Shown here one piece after another: positions 39,176-48,764 of a stretch of DNA of 64,000 bases. A program made the translations under genes and the position numbers. This DNA comes from Prevotella sp. OH937_COT-195 (lineage in GTDB: Bacteria > Bacteroidota > Bacteroidia > Bacteroidales > Bacteroidaceae). Each line of letters starts with the position of its first letter. The stretch's first letter is position 1. The notes below the pieces were generated by a model. It did no database searches and was not told the DNA's origin. It saw only the letters and a list, made by a program, of their open reading frames with translations. Where the stretch lies: assembly GCF_003932845.1 (NCBI RefSeq), contig NZ_RQZH01000011.1:1-64000 (forward strand), read 5' to 3'.

Positions 39176-39480
39176 TGAAAGAGTTGGAAAATCAAGGGGT
39201 TAAGACAACACTTGTTTAAACCCGAATCGGTCATTAGACCGCATTTGCTTAGATTTGCCATTGCCGTTACGCTTCCCTACTGCTTTAGCCCGCTTGCTGA
39301 CACCTGCGCAGACATTGCATCTCGATGTAGCCCGCTACGCCTTCGATGAAACGGTTGCACATCTGCCCAACAATCGAACAAAATCGGTTGAGGGTTCTAA
39401 TGACCGATTCGGGTTAAATTGATGTTTAATGACTTATAAAAAAATCATTGTCTTAACTCTTTGATTTTCCAACTCTTTCA
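39176..39480. repeat. 33-nt inverted repeat enclosing repeat copy 2
   Basis: Left arm 39176-39208 (TGAAAGAGTTGGAAAATCAA then a GGTTAAGACAA end) and right arm 39448-39480 are reverse complements at 31 of 33 positions. Together they would form the stem of the polA/capA intergenic terminator, but the 197-bp element occupies the loop. Arms start 46 nt after the polA stop and end 20 nt before the capA stop. Confidence 0.8.
39219..39415 (+). repeat. 197-bp terminal-inverted-repeat element, copy 2
   Basis: Ends AACCCGAATCGGTCATTAGA and TCTAATGACCGATTCGGGTT: both ends changed A to G/C symmetrically relative to the other copies, so base pairing of the ends is kept. The plus-strand frame is open throughout (DLPLPLRFPTALARLL, RYAFDETVAHLPNNRTKSVE), though no start codon precedes it. 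It lies in the loop of a long inverted repeat between polA and the convergent capA-like gene. Confidence 0.85.
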
Positions 39481-39500
39481 CTCCCTAACAGAGATAACAA

Positions 39501-40634
39501 TTATTTCAACTCCCCCACCCCTTTATTGTACTTGTCGAACAATGCTTTCATGTTCTTGTAGAACAGGTTGCGTTTTCCACGTTCTGCGGAATTTAGCATG
39601 CTGTCAGGTATATGCACGGGGTATATTCTGAAATTCTTGTGACCCGAAATGGCAGGTCGCGACACCCACACAAGACTGTAACCGCAGTCTTCGAGAGTGA
39701 CTCCCCCGCCCCGTTTCTTGAAATCGAGACGTACCATTGCTCCACCATCGGTGTTTGTTCGAGTCATGTTGCTGACATAGTTTCCAAGCGAATATGCCAC
39801 CATATTTCCGCCGCGTCGCTCCTTGTTGCGCAGTTCCATCGGCTGAAGAACATGCGGGTGCGCACCTATCACATGGTCAACGCCTTTGTTCAACAGCCAT
39901 GCCGCCATGTCCTGTTGCTGTCGGTCAGGCTGCAGCATGTACTCTATCCCCCAATGCGGAATGGCAATTATTATGTCCGGTTTCATTGTCTTTGCCTTCT
40001 TTATGTCGCGCGCTATCTCTGTGGTATCCATGTAGTTGACAACGTTTGGTGCCTGCACCCGAATTCCGTTAGTACCGTATGTGAAGTTAAGTATCACCAC
40101 CCGGAAACCATTCCGTTCTATTATGAAAGGATAGCTCTTGTCTCTTTCCGCCTTGTTTTTATAAGTTCCGAGATGCAATACACCGTTTTTGTCCATCATG
40201 TCTATGGTTCGTTCCAATCCTTTCTGTCGCGAATCGAGACAGTGATTGTTGGCAGTAAGCAGCACGTCAAAGCCCGCATCGACAGACGCTTTCAGGTATT
40301 CGTCGGGCGCAGAGAAACACGGATAGCCTTTGTAAGGTTTCCCTCCGAGCGTCACTTCGAAATTTGCCACGGCAAGGTCGGCACTGCTAACCTCCTCTTT
40401 TACATACTTAAAAGTCTCATCGTAACTGTATGTTCCGTCACCGTTGTGTGCCGCGTTAATCTGTCCCTGATGCTGCATAAGGTCGCCGGCGACAAGTATC
40501 GAGAGGGTATATTCGGCAGAGTCTTCCTCAACAGATCCCCCTGCCCCACCCTGCGGACGTGCATTCGTGTTGCATGCGTATGCCATTGCAAGCACCGCCA
40601 TAAACATTGTGGTAGATAATAATTTTTTCATCAT
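39501..40634 (-). CDS. CapA-family (poly-gamma-glutamate capsule type) lipoprotein
   Basis: 377 aa. Signal MMKKLLSTTMFMAVLAMAYAC ends in a lipobox-like AYAC, so a lipoprotein is expected. The body is the PGA_cap metallophosphatase-like fold: VAGDLMQHQGQ, NFEVTLGGKPYKGYPCF, LLTANNHCLDS, IAIPHWGIEY and GAHPHVLQP. The family was named from Bacillus polyglutamate capsules, but in Bacteroidetes its role is not settled. It converges with polA. Confidence 0.85.
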   Translation of the reverse strand: MMKKLLSTTMFMAVLAMAYACNTNARPQGGAGGSVEEDSAEYTLSILVAGDLMQHQGQINAAHNGDGTYSYDETFKYVKEEVSSADLAVANFEVTLGGKPYKGYPCFSAPDEYLKASVDAGFDVLLTANNHCLDSRQKGLERTIDMMDKNGVLHLGTYKNKAERDKSYPFIIERNGFRVVILNFTYGTNGIRVQAPNVVNYMDTTEIARDIKKAKTMKPDIIIAIPHWGIEYMLQPDRQQQDMAAWLLNKGVDHVIGAHPHVLQPMELRNKERRGGNMVAYSLGNYVSNMTRTNTDGGAMVRLDFKKRGGGVTLEDCGYSLVWVSRPAISGHKNFRIYPVHIPDSMLNSAERGKRNLFYKNMKALFDKYNKGVGELK

Positions 40635-40710
40635 GATGTTAACATTTATATTTTTCGGGTTGTAAAATTACAAAAAATAAACTTATCAATCATTATTTGC
40701 CATGAAAAAT

Positions 40711-40742
40711 TTTGCCATTTGGCTATCTTTCGGTACATTTGC
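40711..40742 (+). promoter_or_regulatory. Promoter of the beta-propeller gene
   Basis: TTTG (40711-40714), 19-nt spacer, TACATTTGC (40734-40742). Confidence 0.65.
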
Positions 40743-40802
40743 AGCAATATCAAAACAACATACTTTTACACAATAAAGAAACAAAAACAAATATTTTTCA
40801 CA

Positions 40803-42353
40803 ATGAAAAGAACATTGACAACAGCATTTGCACTTGTCGTAGCGGCATTGTCGTTCGCCGAAGTGCCGCCTGTTTCCCACCCAAAGATTGGCACTACCGC
40901 CCAATCAACCGATGGAGCAATCACCATGACACTGATTGCAAAGAAACAGAACTATGGCGGAAGTGCCGACACTCGCGACACCGACATCAACAGCCCGAAG
41001 TCTATCAACATCCACCCCGATGGCTCAAAGTACTATGTAAACTCGCTTGAGGGCTGTACCACAATAAGTTACGATTTCCGGACACACAAGAAACTCTCCG
41101 TTATACACCATCAGTTCAAGGACGGACGCGATGATGCACTATGGTCGAAACCATCGGGATTATACCCTTGGCGGCACTATCATAATAATGTTAACACCTT
41201 TTCCGGGAAACCCGTGGAGAGCACTTTCAGTCACAAAGGGCGTTACTTGTGGGTGCCTTATTACCGCCGCACTTTCGACATCAATGCACAAGACCCGTCG
41301 GCAGTGGCTGTGATAGACACCAAGACCGACAAGGTGGTGCGAATGATGGAAACCGGTCCGTTGCCTAAAATGGTAAGTACCTCGCCCGACGGCAAGACTG
41401 TTGCCATATCTCATTGGGGCAACAACACCGTCGGACTAATCGACATATCCTCCGAAAAGCCTGAAGAGTGGCAACACAAAATGGTTCTCGTGGTAGATCG
41501 CCAACTCGAACTCAACTATCCGCTGAACCGTGCCGTAGACCGTGACAGTGGCAGCGGATATGCTCTTCGCGGCACGGTATTCACACCGGACAACCGCTAT
41601 CTCATCGTTGGTTGCATGGGCGGAGGAGGAGGCATTGCCGTAATCGACATTAAGGAACAGAAATATCTCGGTCGCGTACTTGGCATGATGAGCAACGTGA
41701 GGCACCTTGTAATCTCGAACGGATACCTATACCTCAGCATCAACGGCGGCGGAATGGTGCAGCGAATGCCGCTGAAAGAGTTCATGGCAGTGGCAAAGAC
41801 CATGAACGGAACGACAAAAAAGAATGCCACGGCAAATAACTGGGAAAACTGTAAGGTAGGCACCGGCGCACGCACCATAAGCATCTCGCCAGACGGACGA
41901 TATGTCTTCGCCGCCTGCAACAACGTAAGTCAGATGTATGTGGTTGACACCAAGACAATGAAAACAATCTGCCGAATTGGCGTGGACAGTTATCCCGTGG
42001 GACTCGACTTGTCTTCAGACGGTCGATATGTATTCGTCACGTCACAAGGTCGCAAAAATTGCGGAGGCAATGCCGTGAACATCTACGAGGTGAAATACAA
42101 AAACCCTCCATCGGCACGTTTCTGTCCGGCATGCGGAGCAACGCGAACCGATGACATGAAAAAGTGCCCCGAATGCGGACTGCAATACGAGGGAATGACA
42201 GTCATGAACAACACCAAGAACCCTGTTGACAATCAACTATATACCAACAATTCCAAAACCTCAACCACTACCACCATATACTACTCCGGAGGAGCACTTG
42301 CAGCAGTGCTCGCCGGAATGTTTTTGTTCATCCGCTTACGCCGTAAAAAATAA
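40803..42353 (+). CDS. Exported YncE-like beta-propeller protein with C-terminal zinc ribbon and membrane anchor
   Basis: 516 aa. Signal peptide MKRTLTTAFALVVAALSFAE. Residues ~30-430 show repeated propeller blades (SINIHPDGSKYYVNSL, MVSTSPDGKTVAIS, ISISPDGRYVFAAC, LDLSSDGRYVFVTS). Two CxxC pairs follow (FCPACGATRTDDMKKCPECG, about 439-458), a zinc-ribbon pattern. A Thr-rich linker, one transmembrane helix (GGALAAVLAGMFLFI) and a basic tail RLRRKK end the protein. With an N-terminal signal and C-terminal anchor, propeller and zinc ribbon should face the periplasm or outside. The upstream in-frame extension to 40719 overlaps the promoter and is rejected. Ligand unknown. Confidence 0.75.
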   Translation: MKRTLTTAFALVVAALSFAEVPPVSHPKIGTTAQSTDGAITMTLIAKKQNYGGSADTRDTDINSPKSINIHPDGSKYYVNSLEGCTTISYDFRTHKKLSVIHHQFKDGRDDALWSKPSGLYPWRHYHNNVNTFSGKPVESTFSHKGRYLWVPYYRRTFDINAQDPSAVAVIDTKTDKVVRMMETGPLPKMVSTSPDGKTVAISHWGNNTVGLIDISSEKPEEWQHKMVLVVDRQLELNYPLNRAVDRDSGSGYALRGTVFTPDNRYLIVGCMGGGGGIAVIDIKEQKYLGRVLGMMSNVRHLVISNGYLYLSINGGGMVQRMPLKEFMAVAKTMNGTTKKNATANNWENCKVGTGARTISISPDGRYVFAACNNVSQMYVVDTKTMKTICRIGVDSYPVGLDLSSDGRYVFVTSQGRKNCGGNAVNIYEVKYKNPPSARFCPACGATRTDDMKKCPECGLQYEGMTVMNNTKNPVDNQLYTNNSKTSTTTTIYYSGGALAAVLAGMFLFIRLRRKK

Positions 42354-42457
42354 TCCCGACACAATCTTTCCGTCTCGTATTTGTCTTTACATTTAAGAAA
42401 ATACGCTTCCTGCTTGAATGTTTAAACCTAACTCTTGGCATTCTCAAGAGAAAGAAG

Positions 42458-42466
42458 TATCTTTGC
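42458..42466 (+). promoter_or_regulatory. -7 promoter box for mutS
   Basis: TATCTTTGC, 22 nt before ATG 42489; CTTG at 42434-42437 is a possible -33 element, spacer 20 nt. Confidence 0.6.
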
Positions 42467-42488
42467 ATTCTACAATAAAATAAAAGGA

Positions 42489-45116
42489 ATGGCTACCAAG
42501 AAGGAAGAGTTGACACCAATGATGAAGCAGTTCTTCTCGCTGAAATCGAAGCACCCTGACGCACTGTTGCTGTTCAGATGCGGCGATTTCTACGAGACAT
42601 ACTGCGACGACGCCGTTGCAGCAAGCAAAATTCTCGGCATCACACTCACACGGCGCAACAACGGCGCAACGGGAAAACCGGTAACCGAAATGGCAGGATT
42701 CCCGCACCATGCGCTCGACACCTATCTGCCGAAACTCGTCCGGGCGGGTAGGAGGGTGGCTATATGCGACCAACTGGAAGACCCGAAACTTACAAAGAAA
42801 CTGGTAAAACGGGGCATTACCGAACTCGTAACACCGGGAGTGGCAATGAGCGACAACGTTCTCAATCACAAAGAGAACAATTTCCTCGCATCGGTACATT
42901 TCGGCAAAGGAAGTTGCGGCGTGGCATTCCTTGACATATCGACGGGAGAGTTTCTCACCGGAGAGGGAACTCCGGAGTATATAGAGAAACTACTCGGAAA
43001 TTTCCAACCTAAGGAGGTTTTGTTTGAACGAGGACGCAAAGCAGACTTTGAACGCGCTTTCGGAACAAAGTTCTTTACCTTTGAGATGGAAGACTGGGTT
43101 TTCACGGAACAGACCTCGCGGCAGAAACTGCTGAACCATTTCGGGGTAAAAAACCTTAAAGGCTTCGGCACGGATAATCTCTGCAACGGTGTCACGGCAA
43201 GCGGAGCGATACTCCAATACCTTGAGATGACACAGCACACGCAGATAGGTCATGTCACTTCGCTTGCAAGGATAGAGGAGGAAAGGTTTGTAAGGCTCGA
43301 CAAGTTCACAATCCGGTCGCTCGAACTGCTGCAGCCGATGCAGGACGACGGGGCAAGCCTGATGGACGTAATCGACCGCACCGTGTCACCGATGGGCGCA
43401 AGACTGCTTAAGCGGTGGACGGTGTTTCCACTGAAAGAGGAACGCGCCATCAACGAGCGTCTCGACATAGTGGAGTATTTTTTCAGGCAACCTGACTTCC
43501 GCACATTAACAGATGAGAAGTTTCACTGCATGGGCGACCTCGAACGCATCATATCGAAAGTGGCAACGGGGCGTGTCACTCCGCGTGAAGTGGTGCAACT
43601 GAAAGTGGCACTGAACGCATTGCGACCGGTGAAAGATGCATGCATGAATGCCGCAAACGAGGCTCTCGTAAGGGTCGGGGAGCGACTGAACTTGTGCGAG
43701 AAACTGCGCGAACGCATAGAAAAAGAGGTGGAGAACGACCCGCCGCAGATGATAAACAAGGGTGGGGTAGTGAGGAGAGGAGTTAACAGCGAACTCGACG
43801 AACTGCGCAACATAGCATACAGCGGAAAAGACTACCTGCTGAAAATACAGGAACGCGAGACACAGCAAACGGGTATCGCGTCTCTGAAAATAGGCTACAA
43901 CAACGTGTTCGGATATTACCTCGAGGTAAGAAACACCTACAAGGACAAGGTTCCGCCTGATTGGGTTCGCAAGCAGACACTCGCCCAAGCAGAACGATAC
44001 ATCACACAGGAATTGAAAGAATACGAGGAGAAAATTCTTGGAGCAGAGGACAAAATATTATCGCTTGAGGCACGGATATTCGGCGAATTGGTGTCCTCGA
44101 TGCAGGAATACATTCCTTTGATACAGGTAAATGCCAATATAATAGCACGGCTCGACTGCCTGCTGTCGTTCGCAAAGGGTGCCGAGGAACATCATTATGT
44201 ACGCCCCGCAATAGACCGAAGCGAAATACTCGATATACGCGGAGGGCGGCATGCCGTAATAGAGACACAACTGCCTCCGGGCGAGAGTTATGTGCCGAAC
44301 GACATCTTACTCGATACCGAGAAACAACAAATAATAATCATCACGGGACCAAACATGGCGGGAAAGTCCGCATTGCTGCGACAAACCGCACTCATAGTGC
44401 TTATGGCACAGATGGGTTGTTTCGTGCCGGCAGAGAGCGCACGCATAGGCATGGTGGATAAAATATTCACCCGTGTGGGGGCATCGGACAACATATCGCT
44501 CGGCGAATCGACCTTCATGGTGGAAATGACAGAAGCCTCCAACATTCTCAACAACGTAACACCACGCTCGCTTGTACTGTTTGACGAACTCGGACGCGGC
44601 ACATCGACATACGACGGCATAAGCATTGCATGGGCCATCGTGGAATATCTGCACGAGCACAAGAAAGCGCAGGCACGCACGCTCTTCGCCACGCACTACC
44701 ACGAATTGAACGAGATGGAGAAGAATTTCTCACGCATAAAGAACTATAACGTGTCGGTGAAAGAAGTGGATAACAAAGTGATTTTTCTGCGGAAACTGAA
44801 ACGGGGAGGCTCGGAACATTCCTTCGGAATCCATGTGGCACAGATTGCCGGAATGCCCAAAAGCATAGTGAAGCGTGCAAACACCATACTGAAACAATTA
44901 GAGAACGACAGCAGCGGGGTAGGGACTGTGGGAAAACCATCGGCAGAACAACTCAACCGAAGTCGCGACGGACTGCAACTTTCGTTTTTCCAACTCGACG
45001 ACCCGGTGCTCTCGCAGGTGCGCGACGAGATACTTAACATCGACGTGAACAACCTCACACCGCTCGAAGCACTGAACAAACTCAACGAGATAAAAAAGAT
45101 TGTAAAAGGCAAGTGA
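42489..45116 (+). CDS. mutS: DNA mismatch repair protein MutS
   Basis: 875 aa. The mismatch-recognition domain carries the Phe-x-Glu-type motif in [10 protein letters not shown] (Phe37/Glu39 region). Core and clamp domains are followed by the ABC-type ATPase: Walker [14 protein letters not shown], signature STFMVEM, Walker [13 protein letters not shown], then ATHYHEL. C-terminal helix-turn-helix dimerisation region is present. The longer frame from 42435 begins inside the promoter, so MATKKEEL at 42489 is the start. Converges with lgt. Confidence 0.96.
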   Translation: MATKKEELTPMMKQFFSLKSKHPDALLLFRCGDFYETYCDDAVAASKILGITLTRRNNGATGKPVTEMAGFPHHALDTYLPKLVRAGRRVAICDQLEDPKLTKKLVKRGITELVTPGVAMSDNVLNHKENNFLASVHFGKGSCGVAFLDISTGEFLTGEGTPEYIEKLLGNFQPKEVLFERGRKADFERAFGTKFFTFEMEDWVFTEQTSRQKLLNHFGVKNLKGFGTDNLCNGVTASGAILQYLEMTQHTQIGHVTSLARIEEERFVRLDKFTIRSLELLQPMQDDGASLMDVIDRTVSPMGARLLKRWTVFPLKEERAINERLDIVEYFFRQPDFRTLTDEKFHCMGDLERIISKVATGRVTPREVVQLKVALNALRPVKDACMNAANEALVRVGERLNLCEKLRERIEKEVENDPPQMINKGGVVRRGVNSELDELRNIAYSGKDYLLKIQERETQQTGIASLKIGYNNVFGYYLEVRNTYKDKVPPDWVRKQTLAQAERYITQELKEYEEKILGAEDKILSLEARIFGELVSSMQEYIPLIQVNANIIARLDCLLSFAKGAEEHHYVRPAIDRSEILDIRGGRHAVIETQLPPGESYVPNDILLDTEKQQIIIITGPNMAGKSALLRQTALIVLMAQMGCFVPAESARIGMVDKIFTRVGASDNISLGESTFMVEMTEASNILNNVTPRSLVLFDELGRGTSTYDGISIAWAIVEYLHEHKKAQARTLFATHYHELNEMEKNFSRIKNYNVSVKEVDNKVIFLRKLKRGGSEHSFGIHVAQIAGMPKSIVKRANTILKQLENDSSGVGTVGKPSAEQLNRSRDGLQLSFFQLDDPVLSQVRDEILNIDVNNLTPLEALNKLNEIKKIVKGK

Positions 45117-45156
45117 CCCGCACCTCCGCCTGCGAATGACGCGAAGAAAATACCTT

Positions 45157-46005
45157 TTACCTGTTTACCGCCTTGAAACTGCGCCAGAGACAGAACAAAC
45201 CCACCATTACAAAAGGAATGCTCAGTTGCTGTCCGATGTTCAGCGTCATGGCAGCCTCTTTCGCCACTTGTATGTCCTTGGTGTATTCTATGAAGAAACG
45301 GAAAGTGAAAATCAGCGTGAGACACAATCCGAAGAAGAAGCCCGTACCCACACGCCAGGGATATTTGCGGTAGAAATACCACCCTATGGGGAAGAACAAT
45401 GCGTATGCCAAGGCCTCATATAATTGTCCCGGGTGTCGTGGAAGCATATCCACCCGTTCAAAGACAAACGCCCACGGCACGTCGGTCACCTTGCCAATAA
45501 TCTCCGAATTCACGAGGTTTCCGAGGCGTATGAAACACGCCGTTACGGGCGTTGCAATGGCAATGTTGTCGAGAATCTGCCATATCCCGAGCCCTTCCTT
45601 GCGAAATTTCAGCCAGTATAACAGCAGCATGACGGTAAGTCCGATGGTGCCTCCGTGGCTTGCAAGTCCCTCATATCCCGTGAATTTCCAGCCACCGTCG
45701 GCCATAAACTTTATTGGAACGAATATTTCCAACACATGCTGCGGCGAACTCAGCCAATATTCGCGCTCATAGAAAAGACAATGCCCTATGCGTGCCCCTA
45801 CGAGTATTCCCACGAAACAATATATAAACAGAGGGTCTATGAGTCCCTCCCTTATTTTCTGTTCCTTGTACAGTCTTTTAACGATGAAATATGCCAATGC
45901 CAATCCTGCGAGCCAGCACATCGAATACCATCGCACCGCCAGTCCTCCGATACGGAATATCTCGGCATCGGGATTCCATGTTATGTAACCCAATAATTCG
46001 TTCAT
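45157..46005 (-). CDS. lgt: Prolipoprotein diacylglyceryl transferase
   Basis: Transfers diacylglycerol to the lipobox Cys of preprolipoproteins, the first step for the lipoproteins in this window. 282 aa and about seven hydrophobic segments. Signatures GARIGHCLFYE, GLASHGGTIG, FIRLGNLVNSEIIG and LPRHPGQLYEA are all present. Six nt downstream of ychF on the same strand, so probably co-transcribed. Confidence 0.96.
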   Translation of the reverse strand: MNELLGYITWNPDAEIFRIGGLAVRWYSMCWLAGLALAYFIVKRLYKEQKIREGLIDPLFIYCFVGILVGARIGHCLFYEREYWLSSPQHVLEIFVPIKFMADGGWKFTGYEGLASHGGTIGLTVMLLLYWLKFRKEGLGIWQILDNIAIATPVTACFIRLGNLVNSEIIGKVTDVPWAFVFERVDMLPRHPGQLYEALAYALFFPIGWYFYRKYPWRVGTGFFFGLCLTLIFTFRFFIEYTKDIQVAKEAAMTLNIGQQLSIPFVMVGLFCLWRSFKAVNR

Positions 46006-46011
46006 AAGCCT

Positions 46012-47115
46012 TTAAACATTAAATCTGAAGTGCATAATGTCGCCGTCCTGCACAACATACTCCTTACCTTCTATTCCCATCTTTCCGGCCTCTCGCACAG
46101 CCGTTTCGGAACCGTATTTTATGTAGTCCTCATACTTTATCACTTCTGCACGAATGAATCCTTTCTCAAAGTCGGTGTGTATCACTCCGGCGCACTGCGG
46201 TGCTTTCCAGCCCTTGTGATAAGTCCATGCCTTTACCTCCATCTCTCCCGCAGTGATGAACGTTTCAAGATTAAGCAGCGCATACGCCTTTTTGATTAGC
46301 CGGTTCACACCGCTCTCTTGTAATCCGAGTTCTTCAAGGAACATCTGTTTGTCCTCGTATGTCTCTAACGATGCAATATCCTCTTCGGTCTTTGCCGCTA
46401 TTACCATTGCCTCGGCATCTTCCTGCCTTGCAATTTCTTCTATTTTTCTGCTGTATTCGTTACCTTCCTTTGCCGATGCTTCATCTACGTTGCATACGTA
46501 CAGCACAGGTTTCGCTGTGAGCAGGAATAAGTCGTGCGCCGCTTTTTGCTCCTCTTTGCTCTCGAAAGACACCGTGCGTGCGTTCTTTCCCTGCTCCAGC
46601 ACCTCCTTGTAAGCGTTGAGCACGTTGAGCAACACCTTGGCATCTTTGTTGCCTGCGGCAGCCGTTTTCTGTGTCTTTGCCAGTTGTCCTTCTATCGTTT
46701 CAAGGTCTTTCAGTTGTAGTTCCGTATCTATTATCTCCTTGTCTTCAACCGGATTTACAGCCGCTCCGCCCTCTCTTACGATGTTGTCATCGTTGAAACA
46801 CCGCAGTACGTGTATTATGGCATCGGTCTCGCGTATATTCCCGAGGAACTTGTTTCCCAGTCCTTCTCCTTTCGATGCGCCTTTCACGAGTCCTGCAATG
46901 TCAACTATTTCGCACGTTGCGGGAACTATGCGTCCCGGGTTCACTATTTCCGCGAGTCTTGTGAGTCTCTCATCGGGTACGGTTATCACGCCCACGTTAG
47001 GTTCTATTGTGCAAAAAGGAAAGTTTGCCGCCTGTGCCTTCGCACTCGACAAACAATTAAAAAGTGTTGACTTGCCAACGTTTGGCAGTCCCACGATACC
47101 ACATTTCAATGCCAT
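46012..47115 (-). CDS. ychF: Redox-regulated ATPase YchF (Obg-family GTPase-like)
   Basis: 367 aa. G1 GLPNVGKS, G3 DIAGLVKGAS, and the non-canonical G4 NVDE explain the preference of this family for ATP over GTP. A C-terminal TGS domain follows (AWTYHKGWKAPQCAGVIHTDFEKGFIRAEV). Associated with ribosomes and stress responses in other bacteria. Its -7 box is at 47140-47148. Confidence 0.96.
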   Translation of the reverse strand: MALKCGIVGLPNVGKSTLFNCLSSAKAQAANFPFCTIEPNVGVITVPDERLTRLAEIVNPGRIVPATCEIVDIAGLVKGASKGEGLGNKFLGNIRETDAIIHVLRCFNDDNIVREGGAAVNPVEDKEIIDTELQLKDLETIEGQLAKTQKTAAAGNKDAKVLLNVLNAYKEVLEQGKNARTVSFESKEEQKAAHDLFLLTAKPVLYVCNVDEASAKEGNEYSRKIEEIARQEDAEAMVIAAKTEEDIASLETYEDKQMFLEELGLQESGVNRLIKKAYALLNLETFITAGEMEVKAWTYHKGWKAPQCAGVIHTDFEKGFIRAEVIKYEDYIKYGSETAVREAGKMGIEGKEYVVQDGDIMHFRFNV

Positions 47116-47139
47116 CTTGTTATATAATTCTTTTCGGTT

Positions 47140-47148
47140 GCAAAATTA
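47140..47148 (-). promoter_or_regulatory. -7 promoter box for ychF-lgt
   Basis: TAATTTTGC on the minus strand, 24 nt upstream of the ychF ATG; CAAA at 47168-47171 (TTTG on the minus strand) gives a 19-nt spacer. Confidence 0.65.
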
Positions 47149-47181
47149 CTACAAATTAGGCGTATAACAAAAAGATTTATA

Positions 47182-47841
47182 TCATTTTTCTTCTCGCGAT
47201 GGAATGATGTAATAGAGCTCGTCGAAGTTCTCCACGCCCATGTCTGTGAGTATTTTCCTACTGCGTTCAACGTCGTCGGGTGTGTTGTAGCCGGGTATGT
47301 GAGGCAGCCGAACGATTATTTTCGCCGCCATTCCCTCGTGCGACAGCAGCCACCGCAGGTTAGAAACCATTCGTTCGATCGGCTGCGAGGTATATCTGTT
47401 GTAAATGTCCGGATTCAAATCTTTCACGTCAATATAGTATTGACTTACGCAGGGTATCAGTCTTTCAAGATGATGCCGCTCCATGTTGAGTGCCGTTTCC
47501 AGCCTTACTTTCCATTCCTTAGGCATTATCCGGCAGAAATCTTCTATGAATGTGTCGTACATACACGGTTCTCCGCCTCCGAAAGTGATGCCTCCTCCCG
47601 ATGCGAGAAAATATATGTTGTCCTGCATTACCTCATTCAAAAGTGCGTTGGGCGTAACGGTTTTCCACACACCGTCTGCTCTCAGGCATTGCCTGTTGAG
47701 ACAATATCGGCATGACAACGTACACCCGTGGAATGCCACGAGCGTTACCACGCCTTTGCCGTCGATGCCTATGCGATGCCGTGAAATTCCTATCAACGGT
47801 GCCACCAAACAATCATCATTTTTCTCTTTGTTCATTGTCAT
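47182..47841 (-). CDS. Radical SAM activating enzyme (glycyl-radical-enzyme activase type)
   Basis: 219 aa. The radical SAM motif CxxxCxxC is CTLSCRYC (about residues 40-47), followed by GGGITFGGGEP for SAM binding. The N-terminal IGISRHRIGIDGKGVVTLVAFHGC matches small activases such as YjjW/PflA-like proteins. No glycyl radical enzyme partner is adjacent, so the target is unknown. Start 47841 or 47835 (MNKEK); -7 box TATCTTTGT at 47869-47877. Confidence 0.85.
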   Translation of the reverse strand: MTMNKEKNDDCLVAPLIGISRHRIGIDGKGVVTLVAFHGCTLSCRYCLNRQCLRADGVWKTVTPNALLNEVMQDNIYFLASGGGITFGGGEPCMYDTFIEDFCRIMPKEWKVRLETALNMERHHLERLIPCVSQYYIDVKDLNPDIYNRYTSQPIERMVSNLRWLLSHEGMAAKIIVRLPHIPGYNTPDDVERSRKILTDMGVENFDELYYIIPSREEK

Positions 47842-47868
47842 TTTGTCCGTTGGACGGTTATAATGAAG

Positions 47869-47877
47869 ACAAAGATA
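47869..47877 (-). promoter_or_regulatory. -7 promoter box for the radical SAM gene
   Basis: TATCTTTGT on the minus strand, about 28 nt upstream of the ATG. Confidence 0.5.
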
Positions 47878-48093
47878 CTGAAAATATTCTTATTAAAGTG
47901 AGTTAGATATAAGAATTATACAATCATGCAGAATCAACCGGCAAGTGAGAAATTAGTCAATATTATTGTAAAAGACTTCTTTTGGTGTTTAAAATTTCAA
48001 TTTTTTCCCTTACCTCTTATGTTGAAGATTCGAAACCACACCTTCAAAACTTCACCATTTGTAATAACAACTGATCTTTTAGTTGAAGTTTTA

Positions 48094-48290
48094 AACCCAA
48101 ATCGGTCATTAGAACCCTCAACCGGTTTTGTTCGATTGTTGAGCAGATGTGCAGCCGTTTCATCGAAGGCGTAGCGGGCTACGTCGAGATGTAATAGCTG
48201 CAAAGATATCAGCAAGCGGGCTAAAGCAGTTGGGAAGCGTGACGGCAATGGCAAATCTAAGCAAATGCGGTCTAATGACAGATTGGGGTT
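48094..48290 (-). repeat. 197-bp terminal-inverted-repeat element, copy 3
   Basis: Same length and architecture as the others; right end slightly diverged (GACAGATTGGGGTT). The edges lie in TTAA. The minus-strand frame stays open (NPNLSLDRICLD to SNDRFGF). It contains a clear hairpin CGTAGC-GG-GCTACG. Same orientation as copy 4; the two bracket the mobilizable element and the Doc module. The 47,842-48,093 stretch before it has no gene apart from a promoter. Confidence 0.85.
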
Positions 48291-48585
48291 AAAATGTCTC
48301 GAACTATAATTTGTATAAATATATAGTCATAGCACAGAGGGCTGCATTTTTCTTTCGTTTGGATTATGGTAATGTCATCATACAATCTATGTCTTGAAAA
48401 ATAAAATAGCATTGCCTGATAAACAATTTTGCGATAATCATTTTTCATACTGCAACTATTCGAGTAAAGGGTATTAGGATGAGGATGAAAGGTAAGTAAA
48501 TGGAAATGAGAGCGATTTGCGCCATATCTCGGTGATTTGCACAGAGGGATTAAGTGCAGAAAGCGTGGATTTATGCAGAAGTTCC

Positions 48586-48741
48586 GTTACCAAATCGTTA
48601 GTCCATTCCTCGAATGGTAACGAAAAGGCAGGAGAAGGTAACCGATAGAAGAGTGTTTGGTAACTCATCCCTGTAATTACGGTGCTTATGCTTTGTATTA
48701 CAACGTTTTGCATAGCTGAAAACGCTTCGATAACGGGTAAC
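48586..48741 (+). promoter_or_regulatory. GGTAAC motif array at left end of mobilizable element (candidate recombinase arm sites)
   Basis: GGTAAC occurs at 48616-48621, 48637-48642, 48659-48664 and 48736-48741, with inverted GTTACC at 48586-48591. The first three are 21 and 22 bp apart, about two helical turns, so a protein could bind all on one DNA face. The same motif pair recurs at 57190-57220 past the relaxase gene. Confidence 0.55.
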
Positions 48742-48746
48742 TTTGC
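48738..48746 (+). promoter_or_regulatory. -7 promoter box for the integrase pair, inside an inverted repeat
   Basis: TAACTTTGC lies between ACGCTTC (48722-48728) and GAAGCGT (48758-48764) and overlaps the fourth GGTAAC. This arrangement would let a bound recombinase or Xis protein repress its own promoter. Confidence 0.6.
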
Positions 48747-48764
48747 CCATAAAAACAGAAGCGT

